Below are positions 8,635 to 16,454 of a DNA stretch of 54,649 bases, one piece after another; the stretch's first letter is position 1, and the number at the start of each line of letters is the position of its first letter. The stretch is from Candidatus Woesearchaeota archaeon. GTDB taxonomy: Archaea > Nanobdellota > Nanobdellia > Woesearchaeales > UBA11576. The notes below the pieces were generated by a model. The model made no database searches and was not told where the DNA came from. It worked only from the letters and a program-made list of their open reading frames with translations. Made by a program: the position numbers and the translations under genes. Location: contig JACQXV010000011.1 of assembly GCA_016208715.1 (NCBI GenBank), positions 1 to 54,649 of the forward strand, given 5' to 3'.

Positions 8635-9135
8635 TTGTATTTGTTTAGGCAGCGTCGCCACCGACCTGCGAGCGAATGCGGTGGTTTGATGTAGGCGCGA
8701 CTTGCTTGTCGGTGCATTGAGCGTGTTGGGCTTTTTCATGATCATTCCTGCGACTCATGACAACCCCGCAGCGTAGATGTACCCTGGGAACATCAGGCGA
8801 CCTCCGGTCACCTACGACATGTACAGACTAAACTATTTTTTGGGATCCCTGTCATTCGTCGACGCGAGGCAGGTTTCCTCAAAATAGACCCGTCAGGTAT
8901 ATTTCGTGGGTGACCTCGCAGCAGCGAGCGTCGCCCGATCTTGCCAGCGTAGATTTACGCTGAAGGATGCCGAGCGTCGCAGGAAGGATTATTCACAAAA
9001 AGCACGTATCCTACCGCTAGATGATTGCCGTGCAACAGTGAAACCTGTTTTTGTTGGTGAATAAAAAGATTTGTATTTGTTTAGCAGCGGTCGCCACGGG
9101 CGAATCGTAGCGAGATTCTGGACAGAACCTTAAAC
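8635..9135. repeat. Family E long repeat (first copy), degenerate
   Basis: About 500 non-coding bases starting with a family B-type end (GTATTTGTTTAGGCAGCGTCGCCACC). They share long blocks with 22866-23366: CATGATCATTCCTG, CAACCC(C/T)GCAGCGTA, and a 70-bp block at about 8877-8950 that is present in inverted orientation in the other copy. A second family B end (9073) and a family A-like fragment (GCGAGATTCTGGACAGAACC, about 9107) follow. No coding sequence is seen. Confidence 0.65.
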
Positions 9136-9210
9136 AAGTACTATTTCAAAGTGTATTCATTTGTCCCTTCAGAAGACCGAAGGCGTGCACTGCCTTGCTT
9201 TCTTTGACAT

Positions 9211-9379
9211 GTCAGCATACCACCAATCTATGATTGGTGGATAAGTGGTGGTATGCTGAGCATGCTCAAAAGGCGGCAGGGGTGAGCGAAGCGAACATGC
9301 CACCAGTCGTTTGAGCTATGCTCAAACCTACGAACGGCAGTGAGTATGTTTGACTGGTGGTCCCCTGCCGCCTTTTGAC
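9211..9379. repeat. Nested double-hairpin element with GAGCATGCTC centre
   Basis: A 169-bp palindromic structure. Hairpin one pairs CAGCATACCACC (9213-9224) with GGTGGTATGCTG (9247-9258) and has an inner CCACCAATC/GATTGGTGG stem. The palindrome GAGCATGCTC (9258-9267) follows. Hairpin two pairs AAAAGGCGGCAGGGG (9268-9282) with its complement at 9362-9376, with inner stems CCACCAGTC/GACTGGTGG and GTTTGAGCTATGCTCAAAC. It lies just downstream of the end of the CoiA-like gene, but is far more complex than a terminator. Related pieces are at 11865-11916 and 39496-39616. Confidence 0.8.
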
Positions 9380-9468
9380 AAAAAGCAAGATGTGCTCATT
9401 ACATTATACGATCTCGATGATTGAAATTCCATACCGGAGAAAAACGAAGAAGTACAACGCTCTTGGGT

Positions 9469-10479
9469 CTAAAGAAGATGTCGAAGTTCAGTGCCGTACT
9501 CGCGTGTTACAAATTCACGTGATCGTGCGTCAAGACTCGAAACCTTGTTAAGTAGTGCGATCGCCGCGCGTTCTGATAGGTTTCCGTCGTTCATTTCTAT
9601 CGCGCGCCTTTCCAACTCAAGCAGTTTACGAAACGTAAGTGAAGAATCAATAGACAGGGGCCGCGCTATATGAATAGTTCTTTCTTGATGCTTGACAACT
9701 CCATAATCAAGCATAAATTCGTGTTGCCGTGATTCAAAGAGCGGTATTTTTCTTGTCTTCAACTTTCGCAGAGTGTCTTTTTGAATGATGACACGCCCGT
9801 TGGGTGCACAGATATCATGCTGGACACGTTCAGCGTAATCGCAAAATTGCACAACCGCGAAGGTTGCAGTTGAAGGCGCAAAGTAAACGTTGCGCTTGAA
9901 TGCTTTGTAGGCGAGTTTTTCGTTTCCATCCACGACACGCACAATCTGTGCTGTTGCGTTTCGTCGTTCTGGACGGAAGTATTTTCCTTGCGGATTGACC
10001 GCTGCATCGCATTCGACGAAGACCAGCAGGTAGTTCATTCCTCGCGAGCTGAAGTACGTTGCTGCATTCCATACATCATTTGAGCGGAATGGCCCGCTTT
10101 CAACTTGTATGACCGTATCAATGGTCTTCGTGGGGGTCTCATCGTGCACAAAAAGGTCCGCAAGATAAGTGCGTTCCCGATCGCAAAACCGCGGTTCTGT
10201 TTCTATAGTATAATGTTCTCGCGTTCGGAAATTATTGAGCAGCGCTTCAATCGCCTTTGCACGCGGAATGTTGAAGTCACGTACCGGATGGTTTAGACGC
10301 GGGCCATGTCGAAAATGTTCAGGAATGGATATATGCCGATCACTCATCGTAATGTGGCGTGTTGACCGCTGCACGTAGAATACTTGCTCATTACACTCCT
10401 TACATGAATATCTGCGAGAAGCAGGATTGTGAATGCTCCCCGAAATGTAGACTTCATTTCCTGATTTTGCGGAGAACAT
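9469..10479 (-). CDS. CoiA-like nuclease (competence protein family)
   Basis: A 336-residue protein resembling CoiA of Firmicutes. The N-terminal zinc-binding-like YSCKECNEQVFYV (about 24-36) is followed by HFRHGPR and HPVRD, then a region PRAKAIEALL ... IETEPRFCDRERTYLADLF ... DTVIQVESG, which fits the E-D-QxE layout of a PD-(D/E)XK nuclease core (about residues 73-150). CoiA helps process DNA during natural transformation in bacteria; the role in an archaeon is unknown. It is a single gene, divergent from the membrane protein at 10610. The family call rests on motif layout, not a search. Confidence 0.65.
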   Translation of the reverse strand: MFSAKSGNEVYISGSIHNPASRRYSCKECNEQVFYVQRSTRHITMSDRHISIPEHFRHGPRLNHPVRDFNIPRAKAIEALLNNFRTREHYTIETEPRFCDRERTYLADLFVHDETPTKTIDTVIQVESGPFRSNDVWNAATYFSSRGMNYLLVFVECDAAVNPQGKYFRPERRNATAQIVRVVDGNEKLAYKAFKRNVYFAPSTATFAVVQFCDYAERVQHDICAPNGRVIIQKDTLRKLKTRKIPLFESRQHEFMLDYGVVKHQERTIHIARPLSIDSSLTFRKLLELERRAIEMNDGNLSERAAIALLNKVSSLDARSREFVTREYGTELRHLL

Positions 10480-10609
10480 ACAGCAAATGCGTAATGACGC
10501 AATATTTAAGATTTTCTTCTTTTATCACCACGTAATGACAATATCTATCCAGAAAGTTATTTATAGATTCGTTAAACCCCCGAAAACCTTGTAAAAACGG
10601 TTCACAGCA

Positions 10610-11725
10610 ATGATGCCTGAAACTCCATCCGGAAAAGAAGACACGGCAGACGATATGTACCTTGTAGATGATTCTATGCCGCGCCGTTTTGAACAGAACG
10701 ATGAACAGAACGAGAAACCCGCAGCCGAACATCATGAAAACGCTCCCTCACAGCAAATAGCGAAAAAACAAATAGCGAAAAAAACAACAGTGCAGAAAAC
10801 AGTGCAGAAGAAAGCCGCTGCAAAGAATCTCGATCCAAAACCAACGGAAGAGAAAGAGAAGAAAGAGATAAAGGAAAAAGAGATAACCCAAGGTATACTC
10901 CACAAATCCCCCCGCAATACAACTCAACAACCGCAGGAGCTAAAGAGCGAAAAATCCGCCCAGCCAAAGAAATCAAAGTACGTTCAAACCAGCGAGCAAG
11001 CAAAGAAAGAGGCTGGCGTGCACCAGCAAAAGAAAAGAAAGACAAAGAAAGAATTACATAAGATAAAGAAAGAATTACATAAGAAGATGGCAGAATCGTC
11101 AACGCCGTCAAAACACGCAACTCCAAGTAAGTTTAAGATAATCCTGTGGGTCGTGGCGATCATCGCGATCGTCGGAGTCTTGCTGTTTGTGAAGTCACGA
11201 GAAGTCATACCAGATGCCAAAATTCATTCTGACGATGAAACAACAAAACAAATACCCGAGAAACCAACAAAACCAGTTATAGAAAAAGAGAAGTACAACG
11301 ATGATGCCACCACCTTACCAGAAAAGAAAACATTGGGAGACTCTGTTGTTGCACAGGAGTCATTGAAGAATCTGGAATCGATCGATGTGACAGAAAACCC
11401 AGAGCTATTCGCCAATCTGAAATGTACTCGGGACGCAGAAAGCGGTTTAAGATACATAAGTCTTCGTCTATACAACACGCTGCAAGAAGATCTCAAAATC
11501 AGCCACGTCGGCGTTGCAAAAGGATTCAACACGTACTTCAGCATTCGTGGCCTTGTGGACACTGATCCTGGCTGCAACAAGGAACTCCTCCAGCCAGGTG
11601 AAAGCACCGTGTGCGATAAGATAGGTTTTGACCAAGCACGTTATGGACTTGCATTAGGAATTAATCGCATCAGCGCCCAGGTCCCTGGTAAAACCGAAGC
11701 ACTTCTCGTCAAGTGCAGCGAATGA
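10610..11725 (+). CDS. Lysine-rich single-pass membrane protein of unknown function
   Basis: A 371-residue protein. Residues 1-175 are highly charged and rich in Lys, Glu and Gln, with short internal duplications (QIAKKQIAKK, TVQKTVQKK, KKELHKIKKELHKK). A single transmembrane helix follows (about 178-194, IILWVVAIIAIVGVLLFV). The outer domain (about 255-371) contains three Cys and segments such as SLRLYNTLQEDLKISHVGV that look like a beta-sandwich, as in archaeal surface or pilus-associated proteins. The signal orientation suggests an intracellular basic tail and an external C-terminal domain. No family is recognised. Confidence 0.75.
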   Translation: MMPETPSGKEDTADDMYLVDDSMPRRFEQNDEQNEKPAAEHHENAPSQQIAKKQIAKKTTVQKTVQKKAAAKNLDPKPTEEKEKKEIKEKEITQGILHKSPRNTTQQPQELKSEKSAQPKKSKYVQTSEQAKKEAGVHQQKKRKTKKELHKIKKELHKKMAESSTPSKHATPSKFKIILWVVAIIAIVGVLLFVKSREVIPDAKIHSDDETTKQIPEKPTKPVIEKEKYNDDATTLPEKKTLGDSVVAQESLKNLESIDVTENPELFANLKCTRDAESGLRYISLRLYNTLQEDLKISHVGVAKGFNTYFSIRGLVDTDPGCNKELLQPGESTVCDKIGFDQARYGLALGINRISAQVPGKTEALLVKCSE

Positions 11726-11784
11726 TTCGTATATTCTTATTTGGTTTAATAACGTCGCCACCGGCCTGCAAGCTGAAAGGTCGC

Positions 11785-11981
11785 ATGCACAAAAATGTCG
11801 CCAAACATTTTTGTGTGGGGTTTGAAACCCCGCCCCTTATGGCGACATTTTTGGCATCCTAAATGTCAGAAATGCAAAGCATTTCTGAGCATGCTCAGAA
11901 ACCAAAGGTTTCTGACAAATCGGTCTATACATGCAGGCGTCCGTTCAAACTCCGCACTTTAGTGCGGAGTAGGACGCCTGC
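11785..11981 (+). repeat. Family C tandem double stem-loop, copy 3, interrupted by a small palindromic insert
   Basis: This is the same two-hairpin element as at 5164 and 7874, but a 52-bp palindromic insert (11865-11916) sits between hairpin one and hairpin two, and the last outer arm (GACCGATTTTT) is lost on the right. Upstream bases 11748-11784 look like the left end of a family B element, so this copy probably landed in an older repeat. Confidence 0.8.
11865..11916. repeat. Compact double-hairpin insert with GAGCATGCTC centre
   Basis: A 52-bp insert consisting of the hairpin CAGAAATGC-AAA-GCATTTCTG, the palindrome GAGCATGCTC (11887-11896), and the hairpin CAGAAACC-AAA-GGTTTCTG, framed by GT and AC. 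It interrupts family C copy 3. It has the same layout as the larger element at 9211-9379, with different arm sequences. Confidence 0.8.
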
Positions 11982-12005
11982 TTGGGTATTTGACGGCGCT
12001 TTCTA

Positions 12006-12150
12006 TGCTCTGTCCCGAATCTCGCTTACGCTCGGCCGCTGCACCGCTCGCTGTAAATATGCTTGTCATCTTTCTCGCCGAGAGGATGTTTAAGCAACCT
12101 GTTTATCGCTTCAGCTCGCAGGGTGGCGGCGGCAGATTCGGGACAGAGCC
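12006..12150 (-). repeat. Family A MITE-like repeat, copy 4 (reverse), with 9-bp direct repeats
   Basis: A full element in reverse orientation. CGCTTTCTA is present at 11997-12005 and 12151-12159, directly outside the two ends. It lies just upstream of the tRNA-Leu promoter (TATA-like TTTTTATAATGG, about 12165-12176). Confidence 0.9.
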
Positions 12151-12197
12151 CGCTTTCTACAAAAGTTTTTATAATGGCAACGCGCAGGGTTCTACAT

Positions 12198-12283
12198 GTG
12201 GGGGTGCCGGAGTGGTCAAACGGGACAGGCTTAGGACCTGTTGGCTTAGGCCTACTGGGGTTCGAATCCTCACCCCCACACCA
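12198..12283 (+). tRNA. tRNA-Leu (anticodon UAG)
   Basis: The acceptor stem pairs GTGGGGG (12198-12204) with CCCCCAC (12273-12279); discriminator A at 12280 is followed by CCA in the genome (12281-12283). The anticodon stem ACAGG/CCTGT encloses the loop CTTAGGA with anticodon TAG at 12232-12234. The long variable arm and TTCGAAT T-loop are typical of tRNA-Leu. No intron is seen. A TATA-like site lies about 25-30 bp upstream. Confidence 0.95.
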
Positions 12284-12297
12284 TAATCTCGGGTGCC

Positions 12298-13104
12298 ATG
12301 AGGGTCATGGAATTCCAACAACGACAGGCAACACAAGAAGAGAAACAGGATCCAAAAGTGCTGATAGCGGCAGTCACTTTCTACAAGCACGCATTCTGCT
12401 TTGATGAATTCATGAACGCGATTCGAGAGCTGGACTACAAGAATTTTGATCTTCTCTTTGTCGACAATTCAAGGGGCGATCTTGCGCAAGAGTATCAGAA
12501 TAAACTCAAGTCGAGCGGCGCAGCGGTGATCCATGATTCTGCGGTGTTCGACCACAAGATTAAGACGATTACAAATGGCAGAAAGATAGTCCGCGACTAC
12601 CTGCTCAAGCATCATGAGTATGAGTATTTGTTTTTTGTCGATACCGACGTCGTCATTCCGCCTTTTGCGTTGTCAAGATTGCTCAAAAGAAACAAGGACA
12701 TCGTTTCTGGTGTTGTGCTGACTAACATGAAGCTAAATGGCGTCAACATCATCGCTCCATGTATCTATGATTTTGGCGGGGAAGAAACAGTGCGGGTGAT
12801 TGACATCAGTGAAGTTCTTCCAAATAGATTTATCAAGATCTACACTGCAGGATTTGGTTGCGCACTTATCTCCCGAAAAGTGCTCGAAACGGTTGAGATT
12901 GATTACAACAAGAAATCAATGGCTGGCGAAGATGTCATGTTCTTCGTGAACGCAAAAAATCATGGGTTTGAGACATTTGCGGATACGGCGGTGAAATGTG
13001 CTCACATCCTCCACCCATTAGGAGATAAGCGAAATGAGAAATACCGCTTTGAGCCCTACATGAAGAGGGAAATTAATTATTCATTCAATGTAAAACTAGG
13101 ATAG
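12298..13104 (+). CDS. Family 2 glycosyltransferase-like protein
   Basis: A 268-residue protein whose first 200 residues have the GT-A pattern: VLIAAVTFYKH, DLLFVDNSRGD (nucleotide-binding region) and FFVDTDVVIPP with the metal-binding DxD at about residues 118-120; GEDVMFF (about 221-227) matches the conserved acidic ED motif. It starts 15 bp after the tRNA-Leu, with the ATG at 12298; another ATG at 12307 is possible. No membrane helix is seen. Substrates are unknown. Confidence 0.8.
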   Translation: MRVMEFQQRQATQEEKQDPKVLIAAVTFYKHAFCFDEFMNAIRELDYKNFDLLFVDNSRGDLAQEYQNKLKSSGAAVIHDSAVFDHKIKTITNGRKIVRDYLLKHHEYEYLFFVDTDVVIPPFALSRLLKRNKDIVSGVVLTNMKLNGVNIIAPCIYDFGGEETVRVIDISEVLPNRFIKIYTAGFGCALISRKVLETVEIDYNKKSMAGEDVMFFVNAKNHGFETFADTAVKCAHILHPLGDKRNEKYRFEPYMKREINYSFNVKLG

Positions 13105-13430
13105 GCTGGAAATGGCATATTCCGAACAGAGCCTACACTAGAGGATCTGTAGAACGTCTTTGTTTGCCGGCACCGTGACGCTCGACGCGTCACTCATCAC
13201 CTCCACGATAAGAGCATAGCTCTTATCAGCTCAAGAGCGGGCATGCCTTCGGCAGCCCACTTACGTAATCCCCGAGGGGCATTCCTTGTCAGCGCTCATC
13301 TGTTTGTCCTATCTCTCGCAAAAGGGCCGCGGTGGCGAGTGTGCAGGCACCAGTCATTTTCTACAGAACTTTCTTCAGCACAAACTATATATATAATAAC
13401 TCGAACCCCCAAATCGTGAGTTTGATAACC
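13105..13430. other. Intergenic region with palindromes and an eS17 operon promoter
   Basis: No gene is seen. The stretch holds small palindromes (GTGACG/CGTCAC at about 13175-13193; GATAAGAGC/GCTCTTATC at 13208-13229) and TATTCCGAACAGAGCC (about 13118), a scrap of family A. A TATA box (AACTATATATATAAT, about 13382-13396) lies 35-49 bp before the ATG at 13431. Confidence 0.55.
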
Positions 13431-13664
13431 ATGGCAAGCACTACTAATCAACTAGAAGAGCGTACCGAAGAGGTGCGCAGAGCCCTGATGACGCTGCGTT
13501 GGGATATAGAACATAACCAATTCAACGAGAGCAAGCGATCATACTACAAAAAGCTCGAAGAGGAATACGCAAATTTAAACAAGGAATTAGAACAAGTACG
13601 AGGTTTGAAAGATGGGACGAATCAAGACGGCGCTAATCAAGCGAGTGACACGAGAACTCCTTGA
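13431..13664 (+). CDS. Small coiled-coil protein upstream of eS17
   Basis: A 77-residue protein with heptad-like charged helices (residues about 8-60: LEERTEEVRRALMTLRWDIE ... KKLEEEYANLNKELEQVR) and a hydrophilic tail. No family is recognised; it may be a partner-binding helical hairpin. The ATG at 13431 is chosen because a strong TATA box ends 35 bp upstream. Its last 53 bases overlap the start of eS17 in another frame, so translation is probably coupled. Confidence 0.65.
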   Translation: MASTTNQLEERTEEVRRALMTLRWDIEHNQFNESKRSYYKKLEEEYANLNKELEQVRGLKDGTNQDGANQASDTRTP

Positions 13665-13884
13665 GAAGCATAAACAGGAATTCACTGAAGATTTCAATAA
13701 GAACAAATCGATCGTTTCCAAGCACGCGATCATCCAGTCAAAGAAGCTACGCAACGTTGTTGCCGGGTACGCTACTCATCTTGTGAAACGTGGGGATGAG
13801 CGTAGACCGCGGGCAAGGCCTGCACAAGAAGAAATGCGCGGTATGCGTGGCAGGAGAGCTCGTTCTTCTGAAGATGACTATTAG
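13612..13884 (+). CDS. rps17e: Ribosomal protein eS17
   Basis: A 90-residue small-subunit protein. MGRIKTALIKRVTRELLEKH, DFNKNK, SKKLRNVVAGYATHLVKR are the conserved eS17 segments. A basic, Arg/Glu-rich C-terminal extension of about 25 residues makes it longer than typical archaeal eS17. It begins inside the preceding gene (53-bp overlap), which is unusual. Confidence 0.93.
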   Translation: MGRIKTALIKRVTRELLEKHKQEFTEDFNKNKSIVSKHAIIQSKKLRNVVAGYATHLVKRGDERRPRARPAQEEMRGMRGRRARSSEDDY

Positions 13885-13901
13885 GCCGTAAAACAAGCTT
13901 T

Positions 13902-14057
13902 ATGACAGTGATGGCGCTATATAATATTTCGTGTATCCAAAAACATAAATGTCCCGTTCTGCAGGGCTGTGAATTCTGTGAGGCTTGGTGTGCGCCAGAC
14001 GAATATAGAACTGAACCTAACAAGAAACCGACCCCCTATCACTGCTATCGCTCATAA
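13902..14057 (+). CDS. Cysteine-rich mini-protein
   Basis: A 51-residue reading frame, 17 bp after eS17. The core is HKCPVLQGCEFCEAWCAP followed by YRTEPNKKP and YHCYRS, with six Cys and two His that could bind zinc. The ATG at 13902 (or 13911) is tentative, because a TATA-like CTATATAATATTT at about 13917 lies inside the reading frame. Support for a real gene: composition, dense Cys pattern and a decayed second copy at 25935-26012 that keeps RTEP-KKP and, after a one-base shift, YHFYHS. No family is recognised. Confidence 0.5.
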   Translation: MTVMALYNISCIQKHKCPVLQGCEFCEAWCAPDEYRTEPNKKPTPYHCYRS

Positions 14058-14237
14058 GCAAAACCTACGCCTTATGTCAACATTACAGTTCCACGTTAAC
14101 TAACCAGGTCCAGTCACCCCAAATTTTATATACAACTAAAGAATTTTTACGTTTGACAAGAAAGAAGAGAAATGAAGCCCAAAGCGAATTTCTCAGTGTT
14201 TATTGACAGATTTAGGTGATTGGGCATTAAACAGAAG

Positions 14238-14585
14238 ATGAAACCGTTATTACCGGCGTTTCGTGAAAGAAAACGTTATTTAGCGTTTGAAATCATCTCA
14301 GAAAAGCCAATCGGGGATTTTAAGGTAGTCTCAAACCAGATCTGGTCCACAATGTTACAATTCCTAGGTGAATTGGAGTGCGGAAAAGCCGGAATCTGGA
14401 TTCTTGCGGACAAATATAACCATGAAAAACAGCAAGGAATCATCCGGATCAATCACACGTACGTGGACAAACTTCGTGCAAGCCTCGCACTGGTTCAAAA
14501 TATCAATAATGAAAAAGTAATTATACGTTCACGCGGAGTTTCCGGAATTCTCAAAAAAGCACAAGGAAAATATCTTGCGGCATAA
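14238..14585 (+). CDS. rnp2: RNase P protein component 2 (Pop5)
   Basis: About 115 residues. Pop5 helps the archaeal RNase P RNA remove 5' leaders from tRNA precursors. The N-terminal KPLLPAFRERKRYLAFEI and the C-terminal IIRSRGVSGILKKA are the conserved signatures. The ATG at 14238 is chosen since homologues begin with MK-L-P; a TTG at 14220 overlaps the AGGTGA motif and is less likely. It stands at the head of the proteasome/exosome cluster, as in other archaea. Confidence 0.9.
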   Translation: MKPLLPAFRERKRYLAFEIISEKPIGDFKVVSNQIWSTMLQFLGELECGKAGIWILADKYNHEKQQGIIRINHTYVDKLRASLALVQNINNEKVIIRSRGVSGILKKAQGKYLAA

Positions 14586-14615
14586 TCATTCATAAAAAAA
14601 GAAGGAGGGGATACC

Positions 14616-15347
14616 ATGCAGTCATCACCAATTAATCATCAAATGATGGGGTACGATCGCGCGATCACGATGTTCTCGCCTGACGGCAGACTCTTGCAGG
14701 TAGAGTATGCGAAGAAGACCGTTAAGCAGGGCTCGACTGCGATCGGCATGGTTTGCAGTGACGGCGTTCTGCTCGTGACAGATAAGCGCATTGTCGATCC
14801 ATTGGTCGTCGCTGAAGCGATCGAGAAAATATTCCAGATTGATGATCACATCGGAGCGACCGCTTCGGGGATTATTTCCGACGCGAGAGTGCTTATTGAA
14901 CACGCCCAACTGAAGGCGCAGCAACATAACGTGACGTATGATTCGCCAATAGATACGGTATCGATCGTGACGAGCATCTGTGATTTGAAGCAGCTCACGA
15001 CGCAGTCTGGCGGCTACCGGCCTTTTGGAGTCTCAATCCTGATCGCAGGAATCGATTCAGACGGTCCGAAACTCTTCGAGACCGATCCTACCGGCATCTT
15101 CTTCCAGTATCACGCTGTCGTGATCGGCGAGGGTGAAGAGGCGATCGAAGCGGTGCTGCACAAGCGCTACAAACAAAGCATTACAATTGCCGAAGGCCTC
15201 AAGTTGTGCATCGACGCACTGAAGACAGCACTTGACGAGAAGTTTGGTCCTGAACGTCTCGATGCAGCGTACATAAAGACTGAAGATCGCAAATTCAACA
15301 AGTTTGATCGAAAAGAACTTGAGCGCGTATTCAAGCACAGTAAATAA
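14616..15347 (+). CDS. psmA: Proteasome subunit alpha
   Basis: A 243-residue alpha subunit of the 20S proteasome. The alpha-specific N-terminal segment GYDRAITMFSPDGRLLQVEY (residues 12-31) forms the gate, and KQGSTAIGM and the GGYRPFGVS, TDPTG and IGEG segments follow. A GGAGGGG ribosome-binding site lies 7 bp before the ATG. The beta subunit is not in this window. It opens the classic archaeal run proteasome-SBDS-exosome. Confidence 0.97.
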   Translation: MQSSPINHQMMGYDRAITMFSPDGRLLQVEYAKKTVKQGSTAIGMVCSDGVLLVTDKRIVDPLVVAEAIEKIFQIDDHIGATASGIISDARVLIEHAQLKAQQHNVTYDSPIDTVSIVTSICDLKQLTTQSGGYRPFGVSILIAGIDSDGPKLFETDPTGIFFQYHAVVIGEGEEAIEAVLHKRYKQSITIAEGLKLCIDALKTALDEKFGPERLDAAYIKTEDRKFNKFDRKELERVFKHSK

Positions 15348-15449
15348 ATTCATACTAAGTACAGATGATCAGAATAGAACGTCGAACCGACAATTAAAAA
15401 TTCAAAAGACAGATTTCAAAAGACAGATCAAAAATGAGGTTGAGAGACA

Positions 15450-16190
15450 ATGATCAGCAAAGGACGATCGCCAGTCACGTATGATCACGAACGCATTCGT
15501 CATCTTAATGTGGCGCGCCTGGACAAAGGCGGCAACAGATTTGAAGTTCCGATCGACCCTGATAAGGCGATCGCGTATAAGCATCAAAAATCTGGCAACC
15601 TAAATGAAGTGTTGCATCAAAAGAAGGTGTTCACTGATGCAAAAAAGGGAATGCTGGCTTCCGAAACCGCTCTTAAGTCATTGTTCGGGACTGCTGACCC
15701 GCTCAAGGTTGCAGAAATCATCCTCAAGGAAGGGGAGATTCAGCTCACGACAGAACATCGGGACAAAATCCGCGAGGAGAAGCGTAAGCGCATCCTTTCA
15801 TTGATCCAGCGAAATGCGATTGATCCAAAAACGAAGCTGCCTCATCCGCTCACGCGCATCGAGAATGCATTTGAGCAGGCGCGCTGCCACATCGACGAAT
15901 TCAAAACCGCTGAAGAACAACTCGACGGTGTGATCAGAAAGCTACGGCCAATCCTGCCAATCAAGATTGAACAGCTGCGCATGAACGTGCATGTTCCTGC
16001 TGTTTGTGCGAGCCAATGCTTTGACCTGCTCAAGAAATTGGGGGATCTTTCCGGCGAGTCGTGGGGCAGTGATGGCAGCCTGATGGCAAAATTGCAGATC
16101 CCTGCCGGGTTGCGCGAAGAAGTGATTGACAAGCTCAACAAGGCAACGAAGGGATCGGTAGAGATTTCAAAGGTTGAAGAGATTCAGTAA
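15450..16190 (+). CDS. SBDS ribosome maturation factor
   Basis: A 246-residue orthologue of the Shwachman-Bodian-Diamond protein, which helps release anti-association factor aIF6 from the large subunit. The N-terminal domain has LNVARLDKGGNRFEVPIDPDKA; the central domain DKIREEKRKRILSLIQRNAIDPKTKLPHP is split here into DKIREEKRKRI and NAIDPKTKLPHPLTRIENAF; the third is an RRM-like fold. An AGGTTGAGAGA site precedes the ATG. The 100-bp spacer before it holds a duplicated TTCAAAAGACAGAT. Confidence 0.96.
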   Translation: MISKGRSPVTYDHERIRHLNVARLDKGGNRFEVPIDPDKAIAYKHQKSGNLNEVLHQKKVFTDAKKGMLASETALKSLFGTADPLKVAEIILKEGEIQLTTEHRDKIREEKRKRILSLIQRNAIDPKTKLPHPLTRIENAFEQARCHIDEFKTAEEQLDGVIRKLRPILPIKIEQLRMNVHVPAVCASQCFDLLKKLGDLSGESWGSDGSLMAKLQIPAGLREEVIDKLNKATKGSVEISKVEEIQ

Positions 16191-16254
16191 AAAAGAACAA
16201 GAACATTAACCATCTGAAGAAGGTTAACGATCTGAAGAAGGATGTAAAAAGATT

Positions 16255-16406
16255 GTATTTGCTTAGCACCGTCTCCACCGATCCGCGAGCCGAAGGTTTT
16301 TACATCGTCTCGCACGATTCTTGGTTCGTTAAGCGGCTTAATGTCCACAGTGACTTACACGGCGAGCGTCGTGGCGACGCTGCGATGTGAGTAGCTAAAC
16401 AAATAC
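16255..16406. repeat. Family B MITE-like repeat with 8-bp direct repeats
   Basis: A 152-bp element with inverted ends (GTATTTGCTTAGC and GCTAAACAAATAC). AAAAGATT flanks it at 16247-16254 and 16407-16414. It sits between SBDS and rrp4, so it interrupts the exosome cluster. The interior carries CGCACGATTCT and GCGAGCGTCGTGGCGACGCT, shared with 35140-35279. Confidence 0.88.
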
Positions 16407-16454
16407 AAAAGATTGTAAATGGAAAAGATTGTAAATGGATTTGAGCGTGAAAAC

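Noticed and set aside
10674-11126. A 150-residue minus-strand frame rich in Leu and Ser
   Set aside because: It is the shadow of the Lys/Glu-rich coding region of the membrane protein on the plus strand.
11863-12404. Several plus-strand frames over repeats and tRNA-Leu
   Set aside because: They translate family C and A repeats and the tRNA, with no protein features.
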